Shown here: positions 7,815 through 16,281 of the stretch, piece after piece
Position numbering within the stretch: position 1 is the stretch's first letter
How the letters are laid out: every line of letters starts with the position of its first letter
Assembly: GCF_019414865.1 (NCBI RefSeq)
Contig: NZ_DXLG01000008.1
Span: 1 to 24,874 of the forward strand
DNA length: 24,874 bases
Direction: 5' to 3'
From: Veillonella sp.
GTDB lineage: Bacteria > Bacillota > Negativicutes > Veillonellales > Veillonellaceae
The notes under the pieces: model-generated
Seen by the model: only the letters and a program-made list of their open reading frames with translations
Told to the model about the DNA's origin: nothing
Database searches by the model: none
Made by a program: the position numbers and the translations under genes

Positions 7815-8907
7815 TATTGTTATCTCTGGCTACTATGGTTTTGGTAATGCTGGTGATGAAGCAATGCTTTGTGCTATTATCGATGCCATTCGTAAAGAGG
7901 AAGCAGATGCGCATATTACGGTTATTTCTGGTAATCCTACAGAGACGAGCAAAAAGCACAATATTCATGCGGTGGGAACCTTTTCTGCATTCGGTATTCT
8001 AAAGGCTATTTCAAATTCTGATTTAGTTATCAGTGGTGGAGGCAGCCTGTTACAAGATGCTACTAGTATTCGCAATACATATTACTACTTAAGTATTATG
8101 GCTTTAGCAAAAATGATGGGTAAAAAGGTGATGCTATACTCACAAGGTATTGGACCTTTAAATCGCCCTTCTACAAGGAAAGCTGTTAGCTTTGTTTTGC
8201 GTTTTGTTGATACTATAACGGTTCGTGATTCTATTTCTAAATCTGAATTAGATTCCTTAGGAATTGAAGATGTTGAGGTTACGGCTGATGCTGTATTAGC
8301 CATGCAACCAGCTGATTTGAATATTGGAAAACGCATTCTAGACGGCTATACATCAAAGCTACCTATATCCACAGAAGCTCCAAAACGAATCGGAGTAGCT
8401 GTTCGTAGTTGGAAAGATGATACAGAATACCGTGAATCACTAGCCAATGTCTTAAGTCGACTGCAAGAACAGGATAATGTAGAGATTATATTTATACCTA
8501 TGTCTCATCCAGAGGATACAAAAGAAGCTAAAATTATTGCTAGTTATATGCCAAAAGGAGCTATTGTTCTTGAAGGACCATTCTCTACAGAGGAACAAGT
8601 ATCCTTGTCGGGGAATGTAGACCTTATGATTGGCATACGTCTTCATGCATTAGTATTTAGTTCTTTAATGAAGAAACCTGTAATTGGCATTTCCTACGAT
8701 CCTAAAATCACTAGTTTCTTACATATGATTGGTCAAGAACCAATCGGTACAATGACCCATCTTAGAGAAGAGGCTTTATATCAGAGATGTCATAAGCTCT
8801 TAAATTCAAGAGAAGAGTACCAAGCATCTTATGATCGTATTGAAGCATTGCGTGTTAACTCTCAACGCAATGCAGAAATCGCTATTTCATTACTTAAAAA
8901 TTATTAA
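7807..8907 (+). CDS. csaB: CsaB-type polysaccharide pyruvyl transferase
   Basis: The 366-residue protein belongs to the polysaccharide pyruvyl transferase family. The N-terminal GYYGFGNAGDEAML motif and the C-terminal GIRLHALVFSSLMKKPVIGI segment, with the conserved Arg-His, are both present. The family transfers pyruvate as a ketal from phosphoenolpyruvate to a sugar. In Bacillus, CsaB pyruvylates the secondary wall polymer that holds SLH-domain surface proteins. I start it at ATG 7807, which has GGGAGG (7795-7800) at ideal spacing, rather than TTG 7801. It overlaps the DUF5693 gene by 8 nt, a sign of translational coupling. The protein looks complete. Its acceptor polymer in a diderm host is not known to me. 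Confidence 0.88.
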   Translation: MSNIVISGYYGFGNAGDEAMLCAIIDAIRKEEADAHITVISGNPTETSKKHNIHAVGTFSAFGILKAISNSDLVISGGGSLLQDATSIRNTYYYLSIMALAKMMGKKVMLYSQGIGPLNRPSTRKAVSFVLRFVDTITVRDSISKSELDSLGIEDVEVTADAVLAMQPADLNIGKRILDGYTSKLPISTEAPKRIGVAVRSWKDDTEYRESLANVLSRLQEQDNVEIIFIPMSHPEDTKEAKIIASYMPKGAIVLEGPFSTEEQVSLSGNVDLMIGIRLHALVFSSLMKKPVIGISYDPKITSFLHMIGQEPIGTMTHLREEALYQRCHKLLNSREEYQASYDRIEALRVNSQRNAEIAISLLKNY

Positions 8908-8940
8908 TATATTGGATCTAATCCAGAAAGTGAGGTCTCT

Positions 8941-9777
8941 ATGGCTACATTAACACAAGATGTTAAACAACTAGTTCAAGAGAAGGCAAAAGCTATTCGC
9001 GTGAGTATTGTTCAGTCTGTAACGGCAGCGAAATCTGGTCACCCAGGTGGTTCTCTATCCATCGCCGATGTGATGGCCTTGTTGTACTATGTAGAAATGA
9101 ATGTAGATCCAGCAAATCCAAAAGCTCCTAATAGAGATCGTTTTGTCCTTTCTAAAGGTCATGCAGCGCCTGCATTATATGCTACATTGGCTGAAAAAGG
9201 TTACTTTTCTAAAGATGAACTTTTGAATTTACGTAAAATTGACCATATGTTACAAGGTCATCCTGATATGAAACATACTCCAGGTGTTGATATGTCCACA
9301 GGTTCCTTGGGTCAAGGTATCTCTGCAGCATGTGGCATGGCATTGGCTGGTAAAATCGACAATGCAGATTACCATGTTTATTCCATTCTTGGTGATGGTG
9401 AACTTGAAGAAGGTCAAGTATGGGAAGCAGCTATGTTTGCTGGCCATTACAAACTCAATAACTTAACTGCTTTTGTCGACTTTAATGGTCTTCAAATTGA
9501 TGGGGATATTACTAAAGTTCTTTCTCCATTGCCTATTCCTGAGAAATTTAAAGCTTTTAACTGGAATGTTATTGAAGTAAATGGTCATGATCTTGATGAA
9601 CTTCATAATGCTATTGAAGCAGCTAAAGCTTTCACAGAAGGCCCAACTTGCATTGTAATGCATACTGTAAAAGGTAAGGGCGTTGAAGAAATGGAAGGCC
9701 AAGCAGGTTGGCATGGCAAAGCACCAAGCGCTGAGCAAGGTATAGCCTTTGTTAATGAAATTATGGGGGTACAATAA
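8941..9777 (+). CDS. Transketolase, N-terminal subunit
   Basis: This 278-residue subunit is the thiamine-diphosphate-binding half of a split transketolase. It shows SGHPGGSLSIADVMALLYY near the start, the catalytic-site SKGHAAPALYATL segment, and the TPP/Mg motif GDGELEEGQVWEAAMFAGHYKLNN split across about residues 147-170. Transketolase moves two-carbon ketol units between sugar phosphates in the non-oxidative pentose phosphate pathway. Single-chain enzymes are about 620-670 residues; here the other half is the next gene. The ATG is supported by GTGAGG at 8930-8935. Only 33 nt separate it from csaB, with no terminator between them. Confidence 0.95.
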   Translation: MATLTQDVKQLVQEKAKAIRVSIVQSVTAAKSGHPGGSLSIADVMALLYYVEMNVDPANPKAPNRDRFVLSKGHAAPALYATLAEKGYFSKDELLNLRKIDHMLQGHPDMKHTPGVDMSTGSLGQGISAACGMALAGKIDNADYHVYSILGDGELEEGQVWEAAMFAGHYKLNNLTAFVDFNGLQIDGDITKVLSPLPIPEKFKAFNWNVIEVNGHDLDELHNAIEAAKAFTEGPTCIVMHTVKGKGVEEMEGQAGWHGKAPSAEQGIAFVNEIMGVQ

Positions 9778-10709
9778 TGGGTAAAGCAACACGTGAAGCA
9801 TATGGTAATGCGCTAGCTCGCATTGGTAAAGAAAATACAAATATTATCGTATTAGATGCAGATTTATCTAAATCCACTAAAACTGATACATTTAAAAATG
9901 TCTGCCCTGAGCGATTCTTTAATGTAGGTATTGCAGAACAAAACTTGATTTCTGTTGGTGCTGGTCTTGCAGCAGCTGGTAAAACCCCATTTGTTTCTTC
10001 CTTTGCAATGTTTGCAACCGGTCGTGCGTTTGAACAAATTCGCAATGCTGTATGTTATCCAAAATTAAATGTAAAAGTATGTGCTACACATGCTGGTATT
10101 ACCGTAGGTGAAGATGGCGCTACACATCAAAGCTTGGAAGATATCTCTTGTATGCGTACCCTACCTAATATGACTGTAGTAGTACCTGCAGATGAACGTG
10201 AAACAGAAGCAGTAGTTGAATGGGCTGCATCTTATGAAGGTCCAGTATATGTTCGTTTAGGCCGTGCTGGTGTAGATGATGTTACAGCTGAAGGTTATAC
10301 TTTCGTACCTGGCAAATCTACTACTTTAGTTGAAGGTTCTGATGTAACAATTATCGCTTGTGGTGCCTTGGTTGGTCCTGCTGTTGAGGCGGCAAAAAAC
10401 TTAGCTGAATCTAATGTATCTGCACGCGTTATTAATATGGCATCTATCAAACCAATTGATGCAGATGCAATCGTAAAGGCAGCTACTGAAACAGGTGCTA
10501 TTGTTACAGCTGAAGAACATAATATCATTGGTGGCCTAGGTTCTGCTGTGTCTGAAGTTGTTGTTGCTAATAAGCCAGTACCTATGGAATTCGTTGGTGT
10601 TCGAGATACATTTGGGGAGAGTGGTACACCAAAAGAATTAATGGCTAAATATGGCTTAACAGCAAAAGACATAGTAGAAGCAGTAAAACGTGTAATCACT
10701 CGTAAATAA
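9777..10709 (+). CDS. Transketolase, C-terminal subunit
   Basis: The 310-residue partner of the preceding gene supplies the pyrimidine-binding and C-terminal domains of transketolase. The segment GIAEQNLISVGAGLAAAGK (about 57-75) carries the glutamate that activates the thiamine cofactor. ATHAGITVGEDGATHQSLED and the AEEHNIIGGLGSAV stretch are typical of the transketolase/DXS C-terminal region. Its ATG overlaps the stop of the N-terminal subunit as TAATG, so the two halves are translationally coupled and made in equal amounts. Similarity to 1-deoxyxylulose-5-phosphate synthase is expected for this half, but the preceding gene makes transketolase the better call. Confidence 0.94.
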   Translation: MGKATREAYGNALARIGKENTNIIVLDADLSKSTKTDTFKNVCPERFFNVGIAEQNLISVGAGLAAAGKTPFVSSFAMFATGRAFEQIRNAVCYPKLNVKVCATHAGITVGEDGATHQSLEDISCMRTLPNMTVVVPADERETEAVVEWAASYEGPVYVRLGRAGVDDVTAEGYTFVPGKSTTLVEGSDVTIIACGALVGPAVEAAKNLAESNVSARVINMASIKPIDADAIVKAATETGAIVTAEEHNIIGGLGSAVSEVVVANKPVPMEFVGVRDTFGESGTPKELMAKYGLTAKDIVEAVKRVITRK

Positions 10710-10723
10710 TCAAAGGGGATCCC

Positions 10724-11410
10724 ATGATTGAATTTAAGAATGTTAGTAAAGTCTATGATAATGGTTCTGTTGCATTAGACGATGTGTGTTTAACTATAAA
10801 TGACGGAGAATTTGTCCTCATTTGTGGTCACAGCGGTGCAGGGAAATCAACTCTATTTAAATTATTAACTCATGAAGTAGTACCTGATGCTGGTACTGTT
10901 ATAGTTGATGATTTTGATGTTACGCGTATGAAGCGTAGTAAAATTCCAAAATTACGTAGAAAACTTGGTGTTGTATTCCAAGATTTCCGGTTATTACCGA
11001 ATAAAACGGTATCAGAGAATATTGCTTTTGCACTTGAAGTAATTGAAGAGAAACCAAAGGTAATTAAAGAAAAGGTAAGTCATGTACTAGAGCTTGTTGG
11101 GTTAACTGACAAGGCAAATGATTTACCAGAGGATCTATCTGGTGGTGAACAACAACGTGTTGCTATTGCCCGCGCCATTGTAAATCGACCTTCTGTGCTC
11201 ATTGCTGATGAACCGACTGGTAATCTAGATCCTGATACAAGTAAAGGTATTGTAGATTTGTTTAAGCATATCAATAATTTTGGTACAACTGTTATTATGG
11301 TTACCCATAATATGGATCTTGTTTCGTATTTAAATAAACGTGTTATTCGTCTTAAAGATGGTCGCGTTCAAAGTGATAATATGAGAGGTGCTGAAATTAA
11401 TGAAGCCTAG
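10724..11410 (+). CDS. ftsE: Cell-division ABC-type ATPase FtsE
   Basis: This 228-residue ATPase has Walker A GHSGAGKST (about 35-43), the signature LSGGEQQRVAIARAI, Walker B VLIADEPTGNLD and the switch histidine in MVTHN. FtsE pairs with the membrane protein FtsX. The complex does not act as an importer; it uses ATP to switch on peptidoglycan hydrolases on the other side of the membrane during division or elongation. AAAGGGGAT (10711-10719) precedes the ATG. The last 11 nt overlap ftsX, and the hydrolase and an S41 protease follow. Confidence 0.96.
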   Translation: MIEFKNVSKVYDNGSVALDDVCLTINDGEFVLICGHSGAGKSTLFKLLTHEVVPDAGTVIVDDFDVTRMKRSKIPKLRRKLGVVFQDFRLLPNKTVSENIAFALEVIEEKPKVIKEKVSHVLELVGLTDKANDLPEDLSGGEQQRVAIARAIVNRPSVLIADEPTGNLDPDTSKGIVDLFKHINNFGTTVIMVTHNMDLVSYLNKRVIRLKDGRVQSDNMRGAEINEA

Positions 11411-12287
11411 AACATTGAAATACTTTTTTAAAGAAGCCCTCAAATCTATGAAGCGTAACGGTCTTATGACGTTAGCATCTATTTCTACAGTGGCTTTATC
11501 TCTATTTATGCTGGGTGTATTCCTTTGCGGTGTTATCAATTTGAATAACATGGCATCTAGCTTAGAAAACCAAGTTCAATTGAGCATTTACTTAAAAGAT
11601 GGCTTAACAACTGACCAAATTATGGCGGTAGGTAAGCAAATTAAAGCTATACCAAATCTTAAGCATTTGGAGTTTGTTAATAAAGAGCAAGCTATGAAGG
11701 AATTCAAAGCTCGCCTTGGTGATCAACAACAATTAGTAAATGCCCTAGGTGATGTAAATCCATTGCCAAATTCTTATGTATTAACCTTTGATAATCCTAG
11801 TGATGTTAAGGCTACAGCTAAATTAGCTACCACATTCCAAGGTGTTGAAAGTACACATTATGGTCAAGATATTGTGGAAGAACTCTTCCGTATAACTCAA
11901 GTTATCAGAATTGGTGGTATCGTATTAATTGCATTCTTAGCAGCAGCTACATTATTCATCATTTCTAATACAATTCGTTTGACTGTGTTCGCTCGTCGTA
12001 AAGAAATTGCCATTATGAAATATGTAGGTGCAACAAATGGCTTTATCCGTTGGCCATTCTTGATAGAAGGCATGTTATTAGGTCTAGTTGGAGCTATTAT
12101 TGCCGTTCTTTGTGTAGGTGAATTCTACCATTTTATTACTATGGAAGTTTCCGAGTCTTTAGCATTCTTCCCATTAGTACCAATGTTCCCATTCTTCTAT
12201 GATGTGGCTATCTATATTTTAGTTGGCGGTATTATAGTAGGTGCTATTGGTAGTACAATTTCTTTAAAACAATACATGAAGGTGTAA
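11400..12287 (+). CDS. ftsX: Cell-division protein FtsX
   Basis: The 295-residue FtsX has a cytoplasmic N-terminus, a first membrane helix at about residues 18-43, an extracytoplasmic domain (about 44-165) and three further helices in the FtsX permease-type core near the C-terminus. FtsX carries the signal from FtsE to an external hydrolase bound by its large loop. I chose ATG 11400 over GTG 11388 because AGAGGTG (11384-11390) lies nine bases upstream and the product then opens MKPRTLKYFFKEALKSMKRN, as FtsX proteins normally do. It overlaps ftsE by 11 nt and touches the next gene as TAATG. Confidence 0.95.
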   Translation: MKPRTLKYFFKEALKSMKRNGLMTLASISTVALSLFMLGVFLCGVINLNNMASSLENQVQLSIYLKDGLTTDQIMAVGKQIKAIPNLKHLEFVNKEQAMKEFKARLGDQQQLVNALGDVNPLPNSYVLTFDNPSDVKATAKLATTFQGVESTHYGQDIVEELFRITQVIRIGGIVLIAFLAAATLFIISNTIRLTVFARRKEIAIMKYVGATNGFIRWPFLIEGMLLGLVGAIIAVLCVGEFYHFITMEVSESLAFFPLVPMFPFFYDVAIYILVGGIIVGAIGSTISLKQYMKV

Positions 12288-12292
12288 TGTTT

Positions 12293-13492
12293 ATGAAATA
12301 CAACACAATCAAATCCCGTCTGGTGGCAACAATTTTAACAGGTATAGTAGTACTGGGAACACCACTATACATTGTTGCGGAAGATGAGGATTTAACGAAT
12401 CAATTAGATTCAATTCAACAACAAGTTAATCAACAAAACTCTATTAAAGCTGATGCTGAAACTGTCATTGTTAGTGTATCTGAACAGTTGCGTCAAATTG
12501 AAGAGCAATTGCGTCAAGCTCAACAACAGTTAGAGTCTATTCAACAACAACGTGTAGCCGTTGAAAATGATATTACTGTTAATGAAAAGTTACTAGCAGA
12601 AGCACAAAAACGTTTAGAAGGACGGGAGTCCGTATTTTATAAGCGTGTACGTGATATTTATATCAATGGTCGTCTAAGTTATTTAGATGTTGTTATTGGT
12701 TCTAAAGACTTTAGTGATTTTGCAAATCGACTAGAGATTTTAAAACGCATTATTGATGCTGACATTAAATTAATCGATGAAATCAAAAAAGAACGTGCTG
12801 AAATTGCTGCACGTAAGCAAGCTCTAGAGCAATCTCGAGCTAAATTAGTGGAGCTTGAAAAGGCGGCAGTAGCTAAACAAGCTGAAATTGAACAAAAGAA
12901 GAAAGAACGGGAAGTCGTTCTTCAAAAAGCACAAAATGATCGTGCCACTGCAATGCAAGCTGTGGAAGAACTCAATGCTTCTTCCGCTCAAATTACTGCA
13001 CTATTAAAAGCACGTCAAGCGGAACGTGCAGCGGCTCGCGCTGCTGCAGAAGCGGCGGCCGCAGCAGCAGCTCAACAGTCTGCACCAAGTTACTCTTGGG
13101 TGCAAGGTTCTGGTCAACTGGGTTGGCCTGTAAGTGGTGAAATTACTTCTCCATATGGTTATCGTACACATCCAATTTGGGGGACAACGATTTACCATTC
13201 TGGTATAGATATTGGTGTTGATGAAGGTACACCTGTTCATGCTGCTGATGGTGGTACTGTTGTTTGGTCTGGTTGGATGGGCGGCTATGGTTATGCCGTA
13301 GTTATCGACCATGGTAATGGCATGTCTACCCTTTATGGCCATAATTCTGAGCTTGCCGTCTCTGAAGGACAAGATGTATCTAAAGGTCAAGTTATAGCCT
13401 ATGCTGGTAGCACTGGTAATAGCACTGGGCCACACGTACATTTTGAAGTTCGTATAAGTGGGGATCCTGTGGATCCTATGGGATATTTATAA
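12293..13492 (+). CDS. M23 (LytM) peptidoglycan hydrolase with coiled coil, EnvC-like, FtsEX partner
   Basis: The approximately 399-residue exported protein has a signal peptide (about 1-28), a long glutamine-rich coiled coil (about 30-235), an alanine-rich linker (about 240-262) and a C-terminal LytM/M23 domain. All zinc-site residues of M23 peptidases are visible: HSGID (H-x3-D), the LYGH histidine, and HVH. It therefore looks catalytically able, unlike E. coli EnvC, whose LytM site is degenerate. Placement after ftsEX and the coiled-coil architecture indicate an FtsX-controlled hydrolase or activator. ATG 12293 fits AAGGTG (12279-12284) better than ATG 12287, which overlaps the ftsX stop; the difference is two residues. 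Confidence 0.88.
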   Translation: MKYNTIKSRLVATILTGIVVLGTPLYIVAEDEDLTNQLDSIQQQVNQQNSIKADAETVIVSVSEQLRQIEEQLRQAQQQLESIQQQRVAVENDITVNEKLLAEAQKRLEGRESVFYKRVRDIYINGRLSYLDVVIGSKDFSDFANRLEILKRIIDADIKLIDEIKKERAEIAARKQALEQSRAKLVELEKAAVAKQAEIEQKKKEREVVLQKAQNDRATAMQAVEELNASSAQITALLKARQAERAAARAAAEAAAAAAAQQSAPSYSWVQGSGQLGWPVSGEITSPYGYRTHPIWGTTIYHSGIDIGVDEGTPVHAADGGTVVWSGWMGGYGYAVVIDHGNGMSTLYGHNSELAVSEGQDVSKGQVIAYAGSTGNSTGPHVHFEVRISGDPVDPMGYL

Positions 13493-13493
13493 T

Positions 13494-14633
13494 ATGAAAT
13501 TTGATACACGTACGGTGTTATGGAGCCTATTGAAATATATAGGCTCTGGCATCGTTATTATGTGGCTCATGTTTTGGTATCTATCTGGTTCATTCTGGGG
13601 GTTACCAAGACTATTTGTAGCCTACTATGCTGCGAGTCAAGTCTTTATGACACCTATGTCTAAAGCTACCCTTTATGATGGTATGTTAAAAGGTTTGATT
13701 GGCTCTTTGGGAGAGCCTCATAGTGTTTATTTAGATGCTGATGAATTTAAGTCCATGAAAATGCAAACATCTGGTACTTATGCTGGTGTAGGCATGGTTC
13801 TTGGGCATGATGATAAAGGTTTATATGCAGTTAGTATTATGGAAGATCAACCAGCTTTCAAAGCGGGCATTAAACCTGGAGACCATATTATTGCTATCAA
13901 TGGTCAATCCACAAGTGATATAACTGTAGAAGATGCATCCTCTCGAATTCGCGGTGAGGCAGGTACTGTTGTAGCCCTTGATATAGAGCGCAATGGTGAA
14001 ACATTGCACTTTGATATCACTCGTGAATCCATTGTGTTACCAACTGTTAAAAGTAAAATGCTTACAAGTACAGTGGGGTACATTCGTATCAGTCAATTCG
14101 CTGAAAATACAGCTGATGATTTTGAAACACAGTTTAAAGAATTGCAATCTCAAGGTATGAAGGAACTAGTATTAGATCTCCGAGATAATCCTGGTGGTTT
14201 GTTATCTACAACAGAAAAGATTTCCAACTATATTATGCCTCCAGGTACACTAGTAACGGTACAAAATCGAGCTGGTAAAAAAGATGTTTATAAGTCGAAT
14301 GGCCCAGAAGTAGCTATGCCATTAGTAGTTCTTGTTAATAAAGGGTCTGCTAGTGCATCTGAAATTATAGCTGGTGCTATTCAAGACCGTAAACTAGGTA
14401 CCATTTTAGGTACTAATACATATGGTAAAGGTACAGTTCAAACTATTTACCCTAGCCTTGATAATGAAGGCGTTAAGGTAACTATAGCTAAATACCATAC
14501 ACCAAATGACCGTGTTATTGATGGCATTGGTATTAAACCAGATGTAGAACTTGATCTACCAAAAGGTGTAAATCCATCTAGTACAATAGATGATATTCAA
14601 ATTAAAAAGGCATTAGAGTTATTACAGCAATAA
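13494..14633 (+). CDS. S41 family C-terminal processing protease (CtpA/CtpB-like)
   Basis: This is a 379-residue periplasm-facing protease. It has an N-terminal membrane anchor (about 14-35), a PDZ domain (about 93-180) and the S41 catalytic core. The expected serine is S287 in GSASASE and the lysine K312 in TYGKGT, 25 residues apart as in E. coli Prc. S41 proteases cut at C-termini; several regulate peptidoglycan hydrolases. ATG 13494 starts two bases after the upstream stop, with only a weak GGGAT upstream, so translation is probably coupled; an in-frame GTG at 13458 has no Shine-Dalgarno. Bacillus also carries ctpB beside ftsEX, which supports a shared role in wall remodelling. Confidence 0.92.
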   Translation: MKFDTRTVLWSLLKYIGSGIVIMWLMFWYLSGSFWGLPRLFVAYYAASQVFMTPMSKATLYDGMLKGLIGSLGEPHSVYLDADEFKSMKMQTSGTYAGVGMVLGHDDKGLYAVSIMEDQPAFKAGIKPGDHIIAINGQSTSDITVEDASSRIRGEAGTVVALDIERNGETLHFDITRESIVLPTVKSKMLTSTVGYIRISQFAENTADDFETQFKELQSQGMKELVLDLRDNPGGLLSTTEKISNYIMPPGTLVTVQNRAGKKDVYKSNGPEVAMPLVVLVNKGSASASEIIAGAIQDRKLGTILGTNTYGKGTVQTIYPSLDNEGVKVTIAKYHTPNDRVIDGIGIKPDVELDLPKGVNPSSTIDDIQIKKALELLQQ

Positions 14634-14650
14634 TGCGTAGGAGTTAAAAT

Positions 14651-15922
14651 ATGTTTATAGATAGAGCGCGTGTCTTTGTTAAGGCCGGTGATGGTGGGGA
14701 CGGCATGTCTAGTTTCCGCCGTGAGAAATACGTGCCAAATGGCGGCCCTAGTGGTGGCGATGGTGGTAAAGGGGCAGATGTTATTTTTAAAGCGGACAAG
14801 AATATTAATACTCTTGTAGATTTTAGATATAAACGTCAGTTTAAGGCGCCTGCTGGTGGTAATGGTGAAAGCTCCAATAAGCATGGTCGCGGTTCTGAGC
14901 CACTTATTATCCTAGTTCCGTTGGGCACCGTAATTAAAGAAGAAGAAACAGGAAAAATTTTCTGTGATCTCGTTAACGATGGCGATACATTTGTTATTGC
15001 TAAAGGTGGTCGTGGGGGCCGTGGTAATGCACGTTTCCAAACAAGTGCTAACCGTGCACCGACATTTGCAGAAAAAGGTGAACCTGGTGAAGAGTTCTGG
15101 TTACAACTAGAACTAAAAGTATTAGCTGACGTTGGTTTATTAGGGTACCCATCTGTAGGTAAATCTAGTATTTTACGTAAGGTTTCTAAAGCTCAACCAG
15201 AGGTTGCGGCTTATCACTTTACTACATTGACACCTGTACTTGGGGTAGTAACAATCTCTGGGGACCGTAGTTTTGTACTCGCTGATATTCCTGGCCTTAT
15301 TGAAGGTGCTAGCGAAGGTGTTGGTCTAGGACATAACTTCTTGCGTCACGTAGAACGTACTAATATTTTAATTCACGTCCTTGATGTATCTGGTATGGAA
15401 GGACGCGATCCAAAGATTGATTTTGATGCTATTAACGAAGAGCTTCGTAAATATTCTGAAAAATTAGCCAATAAAAAACAGATTGTTGCACTCAATAAGA
15501 TTGATATGGTCTTTGATGATACAACAATTCCTGATACAAAAAAATATTTTGAAGATAAAGGCTACGAAGTATTCCTTATCAATGCATTAAGTGGCGAAGG
15601 TTTACCAGAACTTATGGAACGAGCGTACTACTATGTAGAAAACTACGAGCCAGAACCGGAAGCAACTGATGATACAGTAGTATACGAAGCAAAACCAGAT
15701 GTAGAATTCGTTATCACTCGTGGTGACGATGCTGCATTCTATATTACAGGTAAACGTATTGAACGTTTAGTAGCAATGACAAATTTAAGTGATGATCAAT
15801 CTCTTCGTAGATTTCAACGCATTTGGCGCTTTATGGAGCTAGATGCTAAATTAAAAGAAAAAGGTTGTAAAGACGGTGATGAAGTTGTAATTGGCGATCA
15901 ACGCTTTACATTCCAAGAGTAG
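14651..15922 (+). CDS. obgE: GTPase ObgE/CgtA, 50S assembly factor
   Basis: The 423-residue protein has the three Obg domains. These are a glycine-rich N-terminal Obg fold (about 1-158), a G domain with P-loop GYPSVGKSS (about 165-173), switch DIPGLIEGAS and specificity motif NKIDM, and a C-terminal OCT domain (about 345-423). The OCT domain is the Firmicutes-type extension. Obg binds late 50S particles and links ribosome assembly to the stringent response. TAGGAGTT (14639-14646) precedes the ATG. The next gene, yhbY, is also a 50S-associated protein and is 8 nt downstream. Confidence 0.97.
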   Translation: MFIDRARVFVKAGDGGDGMSSFRREKYVPNGGPSGGDGGKGADVIFKADKNINTLVDFRYKRQFKAPAGGNGESSNKHGRGSEPLIILVPLGTVIKEEETGKIFCDLVNDGDTFVIAKGGRGGRGNARFQTSANRAPTFAEKGEPGEEFWLQLELKVLADVGLLGYPSVGKSSILRKVSKAQPEVAAYHFTTLTPVLGVVTISGDRSFVLADIPGLIEGASEGVGLGHNFLRHVERTNILIHVLDVSGMEGRDPKIDFDAINEELRKYSEKLANKKQIVALNKIDMVFDDTTIPDTKKYFEDKGYEVFLINALSGEGLPELMERAYYYVENYEPEPEATDDTVVYEAKPDVEFVITRGDDAAFYITGKRIERLVAMTNLSDDQSLRRFQRIWRFMELDAKLKEKGCKDGDEVVIGDQRFTFQE

Positions 15923-15930
15923 GAGTAATA

Positions 15931-16215
15931 ATGACAGGAAAACAAAAACGGTATTTACGTTCTTTGGCAGCAACAATGCCACCAGTAGTTCAAATTGGTA
16001 AAAATGGTTTAGAAAACAGTGTTATTGATAGTGCTCGCGCAGCCTTAATGGCTCGTGAATTAATCAAGGTGAAATTACACAACAATAGCCCTGAAGATAA
16101 GACGATTTTCCAAGAGTTAGCCGATATGTTAGGTGCTGAATTAGTCCAAGTCATTGGTTTTAATGGTGTTTTATATAAAGCTAAAAAAGAACCTAAAATT
16201 ATTTTACCTAAGTAA
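15931..16215 (+). CDS. yhbY: CRM-domain ribosome assembly RNA-binding protein YhbY
   Basis: A single CRM domain makes up almost all of the 94 residues. The GxxG RNA-binding loop is seen as IGKNGL (about 22-27), followed by the helix with ALMARELIKVKL. E. coli YhbY associates with pre-50S particles and the family binds RNA. It directly follows obgE, a common pairing, with GGAG eight to nine bases before the ATG. Length and motifs are normal. Confidence 0.94.
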   Translation: MTGKQKRYLRSLAATMPPVVQIGKNGLENSVIDSARAALMARELIKVKLHNNSPEDKTIFQELADMLGAELVQVIGFNGVLYKAKKEPKIILPK

Positions 16216-16254
16216 ATCGTCATATTACTAAATTTTATTATAGTGGGAACTTTA

Positions 16255-16277
16255 TAACCTGTTGGCCTAGGAGGTTA
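16255..16277 (+). promoter_or_regulatory. proB ribosome binding site within a small hairpin
   Basis: AGGAGG (16269-16274) is an ideal Shine-Dalgarno seven bases before proB. Its 3' half lies in AGGTTA (16272-16277), which is exactly complementary to TAACCT (16255-16260), giving a 6-bp hairpin with an 11-nt loop that could partly hide the site. The pairing is short, and regulation by it is only possible. Confidence 0.4.
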
Positions 16278-16281
16278 ATCT

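Noticed and set aside
9463..9840. 125-codon open frame on the minus strand
   Set aside because: It spans the junction of the transketolase genes in reverse. The product is Cys/His/Phe-rich shadow sequence without a domain or start signal.
10295..10699. 134-codon open frame on the minus strand
   Set aside because: It is antisense to the transketolase C-terminal subunit and starts inside it, with no ribosome site and no recognisable domain.
13018..13080. GC-rich, GCN-repeat-like stretch, possibly a foreign insertion or hypervariable repeat
   Set aside because: It encodes an alanine-rich linker between the coiled coil and the LytM domain. The codon mix is irregular and the frame is unbroken, so low-complexity protein sequence explains it.
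13004..13441. 145-codon open frame on the minus strand
   Set aside because: It lies wholly within the M23 hydrolase on the plus strand, whose catalytic motifs are intact. It has no Shine-Dalgarno and a composition that mirrors the sense codons.
16216..16281. Terminator or promoter between yhbY and proB
   Set aside because: No stem with a T tract is visible, and the TATTAT near 16236 has no -35 partner at 16-18 nt.
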